Positions 1 to 8,935 of a stretch of 60,454 nucleotides of DNA are shown one piece after another. Within the stretch, counting starts at the first letter, position 1. Each line of letters starts with the position of its first letter. The DNA is taken from assembly GCF_000258495.1 (NCBI RefSeq), contig NZ_AJLG01000006.1, positions 1 through 60,454 on the forward strand. Direction: 5' to 3'. This DNA comes from Pedobacter agri PB92 (GTDB lineage: Bacteria; Bacteroidota; Bacteroidia; Sphingobacteriales; Sphingobacteriaceae). Position numbers and translations under genes: made by a program. The notes under the pieces were generated by a model that saw nothing but the letters and a program-made list of their open reading frames with translations, was not told where the DNA came from and ran no database searches.

Positions 1-130
1 ACGTACACACTATTGAACAGCTTTTTACTATAACACCTCAACCTTTCATAGGGAGAAGTGTTGTAACATTTCCATTTCCTTATAGATTTAGCACCTGCAT
101 TATCTAACTTGCAGCATCCAAACTAAATTC

Positions 131-2518
131 ATGAAGAAATATTTACTTTTCCTACTGTTGTGTACAGGAGAATATACTTTTGCGCAACAAATAGCCCCAT
201 TAACAGTCGAAAAAATAATGCGAGACCCAAAATGGATGGGAACCTCCCCTACTAACTTCCGCTGGACAGGAGATAGCAAAACATTATACTTCAATTGGAA
301 TCCAGATAATAGGGCTAAAGAAGAGTTGTTTAAAATTTCAAACTCATCAACAAAACCTGTAAAAGCTGCTGAGAAAGAAGATGAGAAATTGTTAGGTTTA
401 AATTACATCTACAATAAGGATAAATCGTTAGGTTTAGTAGAAAAAAGTGGCGATATCTATCTTCAGAACTTCAAAACGAAGAAAGAAACTCGTTTAACCA
501 ATACGATGGACAGGGAAAGCAACCCTGTTTTTTTAACCAATGGTGATGTTGCTTATCAATTGGGCGACAATATTTTCCAGTTGAATATGAAAACTGCCGA
601 AACCAAACAAATAACCAATTTTGTTAAGGGAAAAGCAGCGGGAAGAACACCAGCAAAACCTACTACTGAACAAGATAGCTGGCTAAAGGCTCAGCAAACT
701 GAATTATTTGATATCATTAAGAAAAGAAATGCTGAAACGCGTAATGGCGGTGCTCGTGGAGGAAGAGGTCGTTTTGGTTCATCATCTAGTGAAACCAAAT
801 CTTTAAAATCACTTTATACAGATGACAAGTTTCTTAATGGAGTAGTGATTAGCCCTGATGGTAGATTTGTAACTTACAAATTGACTGCGCCGGCTCAAAA
901 CAATCGCAGCACCATCGTGCCAAACTATGTTACAGCTTCTGGTTATACGGAAGATATTCCTGGCAGAACAAAGGTTGGCGAAAATGAGAATATCTCTCAG
1001 GGATTTATTTTTGACACACAAAGAGATACTGTTTATGCCATACAAACGGCAACTATTTCCGGCATTAAAGACATTCCGGATTTCTACAAAGACTATCCTA
1101 AGCAATTAGATTCTCTGAAAAAGAAAAACGCTGACAGGCCTGTTAATTTCTTTGGGCCGATTTGGAACGAAAGCGGCAGTACCGGAATTATGGTTGCTAC
1201 ATCAGCTGATAATAAAGACCGCTGGATTTTAAAATTAGATGAATTAACAGGAAAATTCGATTTAATCGACCGCCAGCATGATGAGGCCTGGATTGGAGGC
1301 CCCGGTATTAGTGGATTCTATCAGGGAAGCACAGGGTGGATTGACAACAATCGTTTTTATTACCAGAGTGAGGCTACTGGCTATTCGCATTTATATGTTG
1401 CAAATGTTTCAACCGGAAATAAAAAACAGCTGACTTCCGGTAAATGGGAAGTTCAATCTGTTCAACTATCAAAAGATAACAGTACCTTTTACTTAAAAGC
1501 AAATAAAGAGCATCCTGGAATTACCAATCTCTTCAAAATTAGCGTAAACGGGGGAGAACTTGTTCAAATTACAACCATGAAAGGTTTAAATGACCTTACA
1601 CTTTCTCCAGATGAAAAATACGTAGCCATAAATTATTCCTACCTGAATAAACCCGGTGAATTGTATCTGCAACCCAATAAAGCTGGTGCAAAAGCAATAA
1701 AGATTACCGAATCTACAACTGCAGAATTCAATTCTTACAAATGGCGTGAGCCCGATATGGTTTCATTTAAAAACCGTTACGGTGCTGATGTTTATGCAAG
1801 GGTTTACAAATCTGATAAGCCTCATCCTAATCATCCTGCTGTAGTTTTCGTTCACGGTGCGGGCTATCTTCAAAATGTACATTTTGGCTGGAGCACTTAT
1901 TTCCGTGAGTTTATGTTTAATAATTTACTGGCTGATAATGGTTACACGGTAATTGATATTGACTATACCGCAAGTTCAGGTTATGGCAGAGACCACAGAA
2001 CCGGGATTTATCGGCACATGGGTGGAAAAGATTTAACGGACCAGGTTGACGGAGTTAAATTTTTGGTGGACAAGTATGGCGTTAATCCTAAACATGTTGG
2101 CTTGTATGGTGGGTCGTACGGAGGTTTTATCACCTTAATGGCCATGTTTAATGAATCAGATGTTTTTGCCAGTGGTGCCGCCTTGCGTTCTGTTACAGAT
2201 TGGGCACATTACAACCATGGTTATACTTCGAATATTTTAAACGACCCTTTCAACGACCCGATTGCCTACAAGAAAAGCTCTCCTATTTATTTCGCTGATA
2301 AGCTGAAAGGAAACTTATTAATGGCGCACGGAATGGTTGATGTGAATGTTCATTTTCAGGATATCGTTCGCATTACCCAACGTTTTATCGAGCTCGGAAA
2401 AAATAATTGGGAGCTGGCTGTTTACCCTGTAGAAGACCATGGTTTTATCGAACCTAGCAGCTGGACGGATGAATACAAAAGGATATTTAAATTGTATGAA
2501 AATACATTGAAGAAATAG
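131..2518 (+). CDS. S9 family prolyl oligopeptidase / DPP-IV-like exported peptidase
   Basis: A 795-residue protein with an N-terminal signal peptide ending near TFAQQ, so probably periplasmic or surface exposed. The N-terminal two thirds look like a WD40-like beta-propeller, with repeated segments of the type SPDGRFVTYK and SPDEKYVAIN. The C-terminal alpha/beta hydrolase domain carries the nucleophile motif GGSYGG (Ser about 662), Asp about 737 in MVDVN and His about 770 in EDHGF, a complete S9 triad. The family cleaves short peptides, often after proline or alanine; the substrate here is unknown. Residues 190-230 hold a Gly/Arg-rich, low-complexity insert. The gene stands alone and ends in a strong terminator. 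Confidence 0.93.
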   Translation: MKKYLLFLLLCTGEYTFAQQIAPLTVEKIMRDPKWMGTSPTNFRWTGDSKTLYFNWNPDNRAKEELFKISNSSTKPVKAAEKEDEKLLGLNYIYNKDKSLGLVEKSGDIYLQNFKTKKETRLTNTMDRESNPVFLTNGDVAYQLGDNIFQLNMKTAETKQITNFVKGKAAGRTPAKPTTEQDSWLKAQQTELFDIIKKRNAETRNGGARGGRGRFGSSSSETKSLKSLYTDDKFLNGVVISPDGRFVTYKLTAPAQNNRSTIVPNYVTASGYTEDIPGRTKVGENENISQGFIFDTQRDTVYAIQTATISGIKDIPDFYKDYPKQLDSLKKKNADRPVNFFGPIWNESGSTGIMVATSADNKDRWILKLDELTGKFDLIDRQHDEAWIGGPGISGFYQGSTGWIDNNRFYYQSEATGYSHLYVANVSTGNKKQLTSGKWEVQSVQLSKDNSTFYLKANKEHPGITNLFKISVNGGELVQITTMKGLNDLTLSPDEKYVAINYSYLNKPGELYLQPNKAGAKAIKITESTTAEFNSYKWREPDMVSFKNRYGADVYARVYKSDKPHPNHPAVVFVHGAGYLQNVHFGWSTYFREFMFNNLLADNGYTVIDIDYTASSGYGRDHRTGIYRHMGGKDLTDQVDGVKFLVDKYGVNPKHVGLYGGSYGGFITLMAMFNESDVFASGAALRSVTDWAHYNHGYTSNILNDPFNDPIAYKKSSPIYFADKLKGNLLMAHGMVDVNVHFQDIVRITQRFIELGKNNWELAVYPVEDHGFIEPSSWTDEYKRIFKLYENTLKK

Positions 2519-2526
2519 AACTTCGA

Positions 2527-2559
2527 AACCCTCTTAATCTTAATTAAGAGGGTTTTTTT
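2527..2559 (+). terminator. Rho-independent terminator after the S9 peptidase
   Basis: Perfect 12-bp arms AACCCTCTTAAT / ATTAAGAGGGTT around a CTTA loop, followed by a run of T. It lies 9 bases after the stop codon. Confidence 0.9.
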
Positions 2560-2565
2560 GTTTTC

Positions 2566-2865
2566 CGTCGGCTGAAGCCAGACGGCAATGAAATAAAACC
2601 ATGTACCTTATAAGCTTTTGGGATTCCATTCCGTTGGTTTCAACCAACGGAATGAATGATAATAATAGTGCTGGCTTTAGCCGAAAGTGCAAATGCATTT
2701 AAATCCAACCCAAGAATTACCATAATTTATTAATAAACCCGATAGAAGTGAAAATACTTTTTGTAGTACAAATAAAATAGATTGCCACGTCGTTCCTCCT
2801 CGCAATGACGACCATAGTGTACAACAGAAGCCAAAAAGATTGTAACGAATAGCGGGACTGCAAAC
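2566..2865. repeat. Composite dispersed repeat (family B, copy 1), interrupted; fills the gap before the peroxiredoxin
   Basis: This gap of about 530 bases has no credible gene. It contains GGCTGAAGCC (2569) with a matching GGCTTTAGCC (2671), a hairpin with 13-bp arms CATTCCGTTGGTT / AACCAACGGAATG (about 2627-2655), and the family B core from TTAATAAACCCGAT (2730) to AGCGGGACT (2859). Inside the core lies a segment resembling the right end of family A (CTCGCAATGACGAC, about 2799-2812). The same order of modules is found at 19554-19733. It is probably a MITE- or REP-like element. Confidence 0.65.
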
Positions 2866-2989
2866 TGCCAAAAGCATCATCCGTTCATTTTCAAATAATT
2901 AAATAGCGACAAATTATAAATTTCAAAATGAATATAGTTTTTGACTATATCGTTATCAATAAATACGATGAATAATTAATAAATCCGGG

Positions 2990-3020
2990 TTGATTAGGAG
3001 TTCTTTTCGCCGTACCTTTG
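2990..3020 (+). promoter_or_regulatory. Promoter of the peroxiredoxin operon
   Basis: An exact Bacteroidota -7 element TACCTTTG (TAnnTTTG) lies at 3013-3020, with TTG at 2990-2992 and a 20-base spacer. It is 26 bases before the start codon. Confidence 0.7.
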
Positions 3021-3046
3021 TGGCACAAAATTAAAGACAAAAAATT

Positions 3047-3679
3047 ATGGCAATAGTAGGTAAAAAATTCCCGAGTGTTAGTATTGATGCAATGTCAGAC
3101 ATGGGTGATGACTTGAAAATCAACGTATTTGAAGAAGCTGTTAGTAAAAACAAAAAAGTTATTTTATTCTGGTATCCAAAAGATTTCACTTTCGTTTGCC
3201 CTACAGAATTACATGCTTTCCAAGCTGCTTTACCTGAATTTGAACAAAGAAATACAATTGTAATTGGTGCATCTTGCGATACTAACGAAGTTCACTTTGC
3301 TTGGTTAAATACACCAAAAGATAACGGCGGAATTGAAGGTGTTACTTACCCAATTTTAGCTGATACGCACAGACAGTTATCTGGAATTTTAGATATTTTA
3401 GATCAAGAAGTTAATTATGATGAAGAAGGAAACGAATCATTCTCAGGTTCAAATGTTTCTTTCAGAGCAACTTATTTAATCGACGAAACTGGTAAAGTTT
3501 TCCACGAAAGTGTAAACGATATGCCTGTTGGCAGAAACGTTAAAGAATATTTACGTTTAATTGATGCTTATGCTCACGTTCAAAAACATGGCGAAGTTTG
3601 CCCTGCAAACTGGGAAGAAGGAAAAGAAGCAATGAACGCAAACAGAACTGGCGTTGCTGAATATTTAGCTGCTAACTAA
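3047..3679 (+). CDS. 2-Cys peroxiredoxin (AhpC/Prx1 type)
   Basis: A 210-residue cytosolic thiol peroxidase that reduces hydrogen peroxide and organic hydroperoxides. The peroxidatic cysteine is in TFVCPTEL (Cys51) and the resolving cysteine is in GEVCPANW (Cys185), so both catalytic cysteines of a typical 2-Cys enzyme are present. It is somewhat longer than E. coli AhpC. No ahpF lies nearby; instead a thioredoxin-like gene starts 14 bases downstream and is the likely reductant. An exact TAnnTTTG promoter precedes it. The overall family is certain, the subgroup name less so. Confidence 0.95.
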   Translation: MAIVGKKFPSVSIDAMSDMGDDLKINVFEEAVSKNKKVILFWYPKDFTFVCPTELHAFQAALPEFEQRNTIVIGASCDTNEVHFAWLNTPKDNGGIEGVTYPILADTHRQLSGILDILDQEVNYDEEGNESFSGSNVSFRATYLIDETGKVFHESVNDMPVGRNVKEYLRLIDAYAHVQKHGEVCPANWEEGKEAMNANRTGVAEYLAAN

Positions 3680-3693
3680 TTAAATAAAACATT

Positions 3694-4002
3694 ATGTTTT
3701 TAGAATTAACAGAAGATAATCTTCAACAGTATTTAGCCGATAACTCGAAAGTTATGGTTCAGTACGCTGCATCATGGTGCGGTAACTGCAGAATCATGAA
3801 ACCCAAGTTTAAAAAGCTGGCTGCTGAAAATGAAGATGTAGCTTTCTTAATTGTTGATGCCGAGAAACTTCCAAACTCACGCAAATTTGCTAACGTTGAT
3901 AATTTACCAACTTTCGCAGCTTTTGAAGGTGGTAATTTGGTAGACCAGGTTCAAACCAACAAAGCGGAAGGTTTAATTGAACTTTTTAACAAGATAAAGT
4001 AA
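3694..4002 (+). CDS. Thioredoxin family protein
   Basis: A 102-residue thioredoxin fold without a signal peptide, so cytosolic. The active site is WCGNC (Cys29, Cys32) rather than the classical WCGPC, and the cis-proline loop is NLPTF. Second gene of the peroxiredoxin operon, 14 bases after it; its stop overlaps the next start (TAATG). Context suggests that it recycles the upstream peroxiredoxin, which is an inference. The Asn in place of Pro in the CxxC motif should alter the redox potential compared with classical thioredoxin. Confidence 0.92.
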   Translation: MFLELTEDNLQQYLADNSKVMVQYAASWCGNCRIMKPKFKKLAAENEDVAFLIVDAEKLPNSRKFANVDNLPTFAAFEGGNLVDQVQTNKAEGLIELFNKIK

Positions 4003-4250
4003 TGAAGATTCCGGTTATAAGACAATTATTTCAAAACACGACTCCTGCTCAATTGGAGACAACTTTAGAAGTGTTAGAGGCTTTCTGCGAATTCAGAGGC
4101 GTTAGCGAACATGAAGTTGATGTTGCTGGCGAAATGATTACCAATATTTGCGGTGCGCTTGAGGTGCATCAAATGGTAAGCGAAGGTGCTGCTGAAAAAG
4201 ATGCACTTAACGCTTTCGGCCAAAAAGTAATGGGTTCGATTGATAGATAA
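4002..4250 (+). CDS. Small conserved Bacteroidota protein (DUF6952-like) in the peroxiredoxin operon
   Basis: An 82-residue acidic, mostly helical protein without signal peptide or membrane segment. Its start shares a base with the stop of the thioredoxin gene (TAATG), which implies translational coupling. It has two cysteines (in EAFCEF and NICGAL) about 26 residues apart but no CxxC. I recall the family only as a Bacteroidota protein found beside peroxiredoxin and thioredoxin; the DUF number is from memory. A role in peroxide defence is inferred from the operon alone. Confidence 0.8.
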   Translation: MKIPVIRQLFQNTTPAQLETTLEVLEAFCEFRGVSEHEVDVAGEMITNICGALEVHQMVSEGAAEKDALNAFGQKVMGSIDR

Positions 4251-4276
4251 TTTCTTTAATCAGGCTCTTTAAAAAT

Positions 4277-4314
4277 AACCCCTTTGCATTCCTGCAAAGG
4301 GGTTTTGTTTTTTT
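4277..4314 (+). terminator. Terminator of the peroxiredoxin operon
   Basis: 12-bp arms AACCCCTTTGCA / TGCAAAGGGGTT with loop TTCC, followed by a T-rich tail. Confidence 0.9.
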
Positions 4315-4348
4315 AGGCATCTCATATCGGGAACGGATATAGCCACCA

Positions 4349-4422
4349 CGTCATTGTTGCGAAGCACGAAGCAATCTTAGTGCAGCAAACGTTTTAATAT
4401 TGCTTCGTGCCTCGCAATGACT
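4349..4422. repeat. Family A palindromic repeat, copy 1
   Basis: A long imperfect inverted repeat with the arm GAAGCACGAAGCAATCTTA and the complementary arm ATTGCTTCGTGCCTCGCAATGA. Near-identical copies lie at 37467-37550 and 54216-54299. This copy sits between the terminators of two convergent units. Confidence 0.8.
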
Positions 4423-4441
4423 ACCGTTAATGGTTAGAAAC

Positions 4442-4469
4442 AAAAAAAGGTCTGTGAAAACACAGACCT
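4442..4469 (-). terminator. Terminator of ppc
   Basis: Read on the minus strand: arms AGGTCTGTG / CACAGACCT around TTTT, followed by a run of T. It lies about 60 bases beyond the ppc stop. Confidence 0.85.
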
Positions 4470-4531
4470 ATAAACGCTTTAAACTTATATTTTCTTAAAT
4501 GTTATATGGTAAATTAAACCGTGACTAAACC

Positions 4532-7118
4532 TTAAGCTAAATTCCTGCCTGCATTTACAATACCAAAAACCGTTCTAACAGCTAATTTTTCTAAAGCTGC
4601 TTGATCTTTCTCGTTCTGGTCGTGCTGTAGTTTTTCTAAAGCGAAATGCTGAATTAAAACTAATGGCAAAATAATCTTTTCACGGGTAGCGATAGATTTT
4701 TTATCAACCGGATAATTAGCCATTAAAACTTCCTGTCCTGATAGTTTTAGAAGCATTGTTTTAGTTAATTCAAACTCATCGTGTAACTGGGTCCAAAAGG
4801 CACCAAACTCTTTGTCGTTGGCTAAATGAGCTGTAATCACAAAGTCTGATTTGCTCATGCTCATCATACAATTATCTACAATGGTTTTTAGATAATCAGA
4901 ATCTTCATAAGCCTTTACAACCTTATCCCAATTACCGGCTTTTTCCTGATTCCTCATAGCAGTTCCCATGCCGTAAAACCCTGGAACATTTTGCTTCAGC
5001 ATGCTCCAGGCTGTAACGAAACTAATCGCCCGCAAATCTTCCAGCTTCATTTCTCCGCCGCCATTTCGTTTTACCGGTCGACTGCTGATATTTGCCTGAG
5101 AAAGTAATTTCAATGGAGAAAGCTTTTCCAAATAACTTACAAAAAAGCGGGTGTTCGCGTAAATCAACAAAAGCTTTGTAACCATCTTCTGCCATTTCAT
5201 CAAGGAGCGCTTTATTTTCAGCGTCTAGAAGCACATTATGTTTTTCTTTTAATCCTGATGAAATACCGGCATTAATTAATTGTTCAATATTAAATTCAGC
5301 ACTTTCCACTGAACCATATTGAGAACTAATGGTTTGGCCCTGAACCGTTAATTGAATATTTTTATTTGCAATTTCTTTACCCATTGAGGCATAAAAACGA
5401 TGGGTTTTACCTCCACCGCGAGCTGGCGGACCACCTCTGCCATCAAAAAATGCCAGTTGAATATTATGCTTTTTAGAAATTTCTGAGAGTGATGTTTTAC
5501 CATTAAAAATAGACCAGTTGGCCATTAAATAACCTCCATCTTTTGTACTATCGGAGTAACCAAGCATAATATCTTGTTTATTACCACGAGTGGCCAAATG
5601 TGCTTTATAAAACGGATTGCTATAAAGCGTATCCATAATCGCCCCAGCTCCTTTTAAGTCGTTAACGGTTTCGAAAAGCGGCACAAAATCAATGGTTAAA
5701 GCATCTTTACTCCAGCCATTCCAAAGGAAAAGTTCTATCAGTTGCAGGATATCGCTAGCCTGCTGGCAATTACTGATGATGAAACGATGGCATGCTTTCT
5801 CGCCGTTTCGTTGTTGAATACCTTTAATTTCTTTAATCGTTTGAATGGTATCCTCAATCAAAGCATCAGCTTCTGTAACATAAACAGGTGTCGCCTCTTT
5901 AAATGAAATCAGTTTCAGTTTCTCCGCTTCAGAAAGCTTATCATAATTTTCTGGATATAAAGATGAAATCGGTTTATTCTGGCGACAATAAGCATGCACA
6001 CTTCTCAATACGCGGCTATCCTGACGGATATCTAAAGAAGCAAAATAATTGCCGTACAAATCAATTTTACGGATTAAATCGTTCACTAAATCAACAAACA
6101 GACCCTCATGTTCCTTTAAAAGTGTTTCCTTAATCTGATTGAGGTTTTCTCTCAATTCATCAGAAATATCATGAATTTCACAAGATTGGTCGAAGGCATT
6201 TTTGTAAAGCACATCTTGAAGTTTGGAGATGTTTTCTTCCACACCTCTAAAAGTTATGCGGCGTTTAATTACCCTAAAATCACGATAGTAACAACGGAAG
6301 AGAATTTGGCGCAACATTTTAGAAACCTCCAAAGTGGTATCGGCATGGATATTCGGATTTCCATCTCTATCGCCACCCGGCCAGAAACCCAGTTCCAAAA
6401 TCTTTTTGGTTTCCAAATTATACTCATCCAGATTCTGGTCAATTTCTTCCTGAATATTTGCCGCAGCGAAGTAAAATGTATTTTCTAAAAACCAGGCCAG
6501 GTTCAATGCTTCATCGACAGGCGTCGGCGATTTTTTGTTGAAAAATGGCGTTTTACCCAACTGCTGCAACAGGGCGTTCATAGAAGTGATATCATTATCT
6601 CTAATGGCTTTTGTTAAATCTGTAATAATCGCCAAAACACTTCCTGGATAAAACTGAGTAGGGTGTGCTGTTAAAACCAAACGTAGAGAAAGTTCATCAA
6701 TTAACTTTTCTATCTTAGCCAGCATAGGCTTATTATCAGCATTCTTTTTTAAGATAAAAGCTAACGTACTTTGCTCATCTGTAGTGTTTAACTTAGTGAA
6801 TGAAGCATCCTCAACCGCATCAAAAAGCACAACCTGACGCTCTATGTATTGAATGAAACGAAAGAGCAAATCGGTAATATCTTTCCTATCGGTATAGCTT
6901 GTAAACTTTGCAAAAAACTCTTCTATTATTTGAGCAGGTTTTTGTCCGTTAGCTATTCCATCTTCACAACTTTTAAAGAATAGTGGCAGCAGTGTTCCGG
7001 TATCTTTAATTTTATAAAAAGGAAGGGTTAAAAAAAGACTGTTAAAGAGCTCGAATTTTGAGATTACCTCATTGTTAAAAATAGATTCCCGTTGTGTTGT
7101 TAAACGAAGTTTAGGCAT
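4532..7118 (-). pseudogene. ppc: Phosphoenolpyruvate carboxylase, single-base frameshift
   Basis: Encodes PEP carboxylase, which forms oxaloacetate from PEP and bicarbonate. The first frame (7118 to 5022) contains TAHPTQFYPG (His152), FWPGGDRDGNPN, GYSDSTKDGG and GRGGPPARGGG. After REHPLF the family continues in another frame: VSYLEKLSPLKLL, SSRPVKRNGG, LEDLRAISF, ending in GIVNAGRNLA. The break lies at the A6 run at 5141-5146; removing one base gives an exact frame of 862 codons (861 residues, the usual size). All catalytic motifs are intact, so this is either a sequencing indel or a very recent mutation. The motif TAHPTQ replaces the more common TAHPTE. The gene is monocistronic with its own terminator. 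Confidence 0.93.
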
Positions 7119-7261
7119 AGCTTAAGCAATAGTTTTGTATATCGTAATACTACAAAAAATGCGTAAGGTATTAAAATTCTAGGGCTTACAATTTGGAAAA
7201 TTATAGAATAATTTTTAATTTTAGAATCTTATTTGGCTACTAGCTAGCTTAGTAAGAACAT

Positions 7262-7345
7262 TTGCAATGTTTAAGGGCATTGCATTGATTGTTAATTTTT
7301 TGGGTTAAAACAGCCGATGTAATAAAATACACCGGCTGTTTTTAT
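7262..7345. terminator. Hairpins between ppc and the efflux operon, likely operon terminator
   Basis: The main hairpin has arms AACAGCCG (7309-7316) and CGGCTGTT (7333-7340). It lies 41 bases beyond the stop of the minus-strand emrB-like gene and probably terminates that operon. The stronger T tail is on the plus strand, so it may act both ways. A second hairpin, TGCAATG / CATTGCA, lies at about 7263-7284. Confidence 0.6.
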
Positions 7346-7380
7346 TTTATGATATTTTTCAGGCTAATTTCTTGCCAATT

Positions 7381-8928
7381 TTAATGCGCATCGGTTACAA
7401 TGTTTGCATTTTTCTTAAATTTCTGAAGATATAGTAGTGGAATAGAGAATAACATAGTTAACCCTGCCACCCAATATGCATCGTTGTAAGTTAATAACAT
7501 GGTTTGTTTAATTACGCTTCCTTCTATGGCTTTCATCGCCATCAGCTTAGCATCAATAAACGATGAACCTTTGGCCATAAACCCGCTTGTTAGTGCATTT
7601 AATTTTTGAATAAATGCAGGGTTATATTCGTTAATATTGGCAAGCAAACTACTTCTATGAAAGCCCGAACGAACATGGATTAAGGTGGTTAAAGCTGCGA
7701 TACCAAAAGAACCACCCAGCTGTCTGCTCATGTTATTTAAACCAGAACCCTGGCCAATCTCTGCTCCAGATAAATCCTGCATCGCCAGAGTTGTTAACGG
7801 CACAAATAATAAAGCCATACCAAAACCTCTAATTACCAACGGCCAGAAAAAATCTCCAGTTCCGGAAGCCAGAGTAGAGTTACTTAACATCCAACAGAAA
7901 ACGAAGAACAAAAACATGCCGCCGGTAGCCATAAATTGGGCAGGAACACCCTTTTTAAGCATAATACCAATGAATGGCATCATGGCAATGGTACAAATTC
8001 CGCCTGCGATAAATAATTTTCCGGTTTGTAATGGTGTAAAACCTAGCAAGTTTTGTGCAAAAACCGGGAAAACAAATACCGAACCGTATAACCCAAATCC
8101 TAAGATAAAGGAAGTAAACATTCCGATAGAGAAACTTCTCTTCTTCATAATGCGAAGATTCACAATGGGGTGGTCTGTTGCGGTCTCTCTCCAAATAAAT
8201 AACAATAATCCAAAAACAGAAACCACTGCTAATGCGGTAATGTATGGTGTAGAAAACCAGTCTTCGCTCTCGCCTTTTTCCAACACAGTTTGTAAACTAC
8301 CTACAGCGATCGCCAAAAGTGCAATTCCCCACCAATCTACAGGTTTACCCTGTCCATCCTTGGGCGTTTCTCGAATAAAGGTGTATGTACAGTAGGCGGC
8401 GAGGATTCCGACGGGAATATTCACGTAAAAAATCCATGGCCAATCGGCAATTTCTAGGATATAGCCACCAATAGTTGGACCAACTGTTGGACCAACAACG
8501 GCACCCAAACCAAATAAAGCGGTTGCAATACCTACATCTTCACGTGGCCAGGTTTCAATTAAGATTGCCTGTGCCGTTGAAATTAAACCACCACCAGCAA
8601 CGCCCTGCAAAATCCTGAACAAAATCAGCTCATTTAAGGATGTTGCGTTACCACATAAAAAGGAAACCAGGGTGAAAACGATAATGGAGGTTAAGAAATA
8701 ATTTTTACGCCCGAAACGACTACCCAACCAACCTGACATGGGTAGGATGATAACGTTCGCAACGGCGTATCCAGTAGATAACCAGGCAATATCCTCGAGG
8801 GTAGCGCCCAGGTTTCCCTGTATTTGAGGGATTGCTACGTTTACGATGGTCGTATCAATCAACTCCAGTAAAGAAGCTGTGATTACCGTAAAAGTAATAA
8901 TCCACTTTTTTAAACCTACTTCGGCCAT
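7381..8928 (-). CDS. emrB: MFS drug efflux permease, DHA2 family (EmrB/QacA type)
   Basis: A 515-residue inner-membrane protein with about 14 hydrophobic segments, the DHA2 topology. It carries motif A (GSRFGRKNYF) after the second segment and motif C in the fifth (GAVVGPTVGPTIGGY). The family exports hydrophobic drugs by proton antiport. It is the last gene of tetR-tolC-hlyD-emrB, 7 bases after the membrane fusion gene, so it should work as the inner pump of a tripartite EmrAB-TolC-like system. The substrate cannot be read from the sequence. The symbol is by family resemblance. Confidence 0.93.
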   Translation of the reverse strand: MAEVGLKKWIITFTVITASLLELIDTTIVNVAIPQIQGNLGATLEDIAWLSTGYAVANVIILPMSGWLGSRFGRKNYFLTSIIVFTLVSFLCGNATSLNELILFRILQGVAGGGLISTAQAILIETWPREDVGIATALFGLGAVVGPTVGPTIGGYILEIADWPWIFYVNIPVGILAAYCTYTFIRETPKDGQGKPVDWWGIALLAIAVGSLQTVLEKGESEDWFSTPYITALAVVSVFGLLLFIWRETATDHPIVNLRIMKKRSFSIGMFTSFILGFGLYGSVFVFPVFAQNLLGFTPLQTGKLFIAGGICTIAMMPFIGIMLKKGVPAQFMATGGMFLFFVFCWMLSNSTLASGTGDFFWPLVIRGFGMALLFVPLTTLAMQDLSGAEIGQGSGLNNMSRQLGGSFGIAALTTLIHVRSGFHRSSLLANINEYNPAFIQKLNALTSGFMAKGSSFIDAKLMAMKAIEGSVIKQTMLLTYNDAYWVAGLTMLFSIPLLYLQKFKKNANIVTDAH

Positions 8929-8935
8929 TTGACTA

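Noticed and set aside
2677..2880. A 67-codon minus-strand frame in the gap before the peroxiredoxin
   Set aside because: It consists of dispersed repeat sequence and has no family resemblance.
7685..8395. A 236-codon plus-strand frame
   Set aside because: Antisense shadow of the MFS permease gene, which has all family motifs.
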